From Bacteroidales bacterium UBA1733 (GTDB lineage: Bacteria > Bacteroidota > Bacteroidia > Bacteroidales > UBA3663), in NCBI GenBank assembly GCA_002315795.1, contig DCIF01000006.1:1-6545 (forward strand): 6,545 bases of DNA, in the 5' to 3' direction. Positions 6,087-6,545 of the stretch are shown one piece after another (position 1 is the stretch's first letter; the number at the start of each line of letters is the position of its first letter). Made by a program: the position numbers and the translations under genes. The notes under the pieces were generated by a model. The model was given only the letters and a program-made list of their open reading frames with translations. It was not told the DNA's origin and did no database searches.

Positions 6087-6221
6087 TCAGAAAATGCAGT
6101 TTTGGATGCCATTTTTAACGAATGTTGAAGAAATTTGGGGTAGAAATAGTTTTTTGAGGTCTTCCAACAATATTTCGTTCAGTCGGAATGCTGTCTGTTT
6201 TCTTGTAATTGTTGCTTCCAT
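6087..6221 (-). CDS. Tiny ribbon-helix-helix (RHH) antitoxin-like DNA-binding protein
   Basis: A 44-residue ORF from ATG 6221-6219 to TGA 6089-6087. Residues 2-14 (EATITRKQTAFRL) look like the DNA-contacting strand and start of an RHH fold. Residues 15-25 (NEILLEDLKKL) form helix 1 and 31-44 (SSTFVKNGIQNCIF) a plausible helix 2. Small Bacteroidetes RHH antitoxins commonly read like M-E-x-x-I-T-R-x-Q-T-A-F-R-L...LKxL...RSLNNFVExxLM (from memory). Here the usual RSLNN turn is shortened by about two residues and changed, so the protein may be a divergent or decaying member. A well-formed promoter and a palindromic site lie directly upstream, as expected for an autoregulated antitoxin. No classical protein toxin follows; the next gene is the RNA/Abi_2 unit. 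Confidence 0.6.
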   Translation of the reverse strand: MEATITRKQTAFRLNEILLEDLKKLFLPQISSTFVKNGIQNCIF

Positions 6222-6222
6222 C

Positions 6223-6247
6223 TATAACTTGTTATAAAAGTGTTATA
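6223..6247. promoter_or_regulatory. Probable operator with three GTTATA half-sites
   Basis: TATAAC (6223-6228) and GTTATA (6231-6236) form a perfect inverted repeat with a two-base centre. A further direct copy GTTATA (6242-6247) starts 11 bases after the second, about one helical turn. The group sits between the predicted transcription start (about 6252) and the RHH start codon at 6221, where autorepressing RHH proteins bind. The region is AT-rich, so chance contributes to the match. Confidence 0.45.
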
Positions 6248-6256
6248 CAATATGGT

Positions 6257-6289
6257 GCAAAAGTATATAAAATAAAACAAAGTACCAAA
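6257..6289 (-). promoter_or_regulatory. Perfect Bacteroidetes promoter for the small RHH gene
   Basis: On the minus strand TTTG (6289-6286), exactly 20 bases, then TACTTTTGC (6265-6257). Both elements match the consensus completely, with the same spacing as the promoter at 6046-6078. The predicted leader to the RHH ATG is about 30 bases and contains the GTTATA sites. Confidence 0.7.
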
Positions 6290-6545
6290 TAATTCATTAA
6301 AAAAAGAAACTGAAGGTTTATTTTCTTCCATTTCCTCAACGTTTCTCTATTTTGTACTGTATTCTGCACGGCAGCAAAGCGTCACCGTCACCTCAAAAAT
6401 GGGCATTTCGGGAATTTTAATACTTATAATTCTATTATTAATATTTAAAATTAATTAATTCTCTATATTAATAATGTTCGCGATACTAACTCCTAAGAAG
6501 CTTCAAAGGGAAGGGGTGTAGAGAAAATGAAAAATGGTGATTTTT
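6290..6545. other. AT-rich stretch without a supportable gene
   Basis: Both strands were read. Frames are short, rich in Phe/Ile/Tyr/Leu codons from A/T composition, and show no family signature. A GC-richer patch (6365-6396, with GTCACCGTCACC as a six-base tandem) interrupts the AT-rich DNA. Near the right edge a purine-rich AAGGGAAGGGG precedes an ATG at 6527 on the plus strand, but only about six codons are visible before the window ends. Confidence 0.5.
6434..6475. repeat. 11-base AT-only inverted repeat
   Basis: ATTATTAATAT (6434-6444) and ATATTAATAAT (6465-6475) are perfect inverted copies separated by 20 bases, within a run of nearly pure A/T from about 6415 to 6475. Function is unknown; low-complexity DNA makes such matches easier by chance. 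Confidence 0.4.

Noticed and set aside
6016..6237. Plus-strand 73-codon ORF opposite the RNA and RHH region.
   Set aside because: It is antisense to better-supported minus-strand elements and has no recognisable features or promoter.
6179..6331. Minus-strand 50-codon ORF starting MEENKPSVSF with a hydrophobic middle, resembling a small membrane toxin.
   Set aside because: It runs across the RHH promoter, operator and RHH coding start in another frame; its hydrophobicity follows from A/T-rich DNA, and no start signal supports it.
6365..6396. GTCACC tandem pair as a direct-repeat or iteron array.
   Set aside because: Only two six-base copies, too few and too short to support an origin or array.
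6527..6545. Possible plus-strand gene start (ATG AAA AAT GGT...) after a purine-rich stretch.
   Set aside because: Only about six codons are inside the window, too little to support a gene.

Overview
The window looks like chromosomal DNA of a Bacteroidales bacterium, probably Prevotella/Segatella or a close relative. The evidence is protein style (a DUF5715-type protein, secreted TPR and PAP2 proteins), the lack of strong Shine-Dalgarno sites, and three reverse-strand promoters of the Bacteroidetes type (TTTG or near match, 20 bases, TAnnTTTGC). No species assignment is possible from this alone.

Left part (1-3609, plus strand): four tightly packed genes that look like one operon. They are the 3' part of a type I L-asparaginase (ansA), a membrane-anchored DUF5715/M15-like putative peptidase joined to it by an ATGA overlap, an exported TPR protein, and an exported PAP2-type acid phosphatase with a complete active site. 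Three of the four products are predicted to be exported or membrane-anchored, so a cell-envelope or nutrient-salvage theme is plausible, but no shared pathway is proven.

Middle (3587-4668, minus strand): a two-domain 'Gate'/nucleoside-recognition membrane protein of the SpmA-SpmB type. Its 3' end overlaps the phosphatase tail-to-tail by 23 bases. Its promoter lies so close to the ATG that the mRNA should be almost leaderless. A strong hairpin (4614-4650) separates it from the right part.

Right part (4669-6289, minus strand): an accessory, defence-like cassette with lower GC than the left operon. In transcription order it holds a promoter with a palindromic operator, a tiny ribbon-helix-helix (RHH) protein, a second perfect promoter, a predicted short structured RNA ending in a hairpin plus seven Ts, and an Abi_2 (AbiD/AbiF) family HEPN protein with an intact RxxxxH RNase motif. 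Two small unrecognised genes follow, each broken by an apparent one-base loss in a homopolymer. The structured RNA between promoter and HEPN gene is the most interesting element. HEPN Abi_2/AbiF proteins have been linked to neighbouring non-coding RNAs and to the ancestry of Cas13, and this arrangement fits an RNA-controlled toxin or abortive-infection module.

The last 256 bases (6290-6545) are AT-rich and hold no supportable gene, apart from an 11-base inverted repeat.
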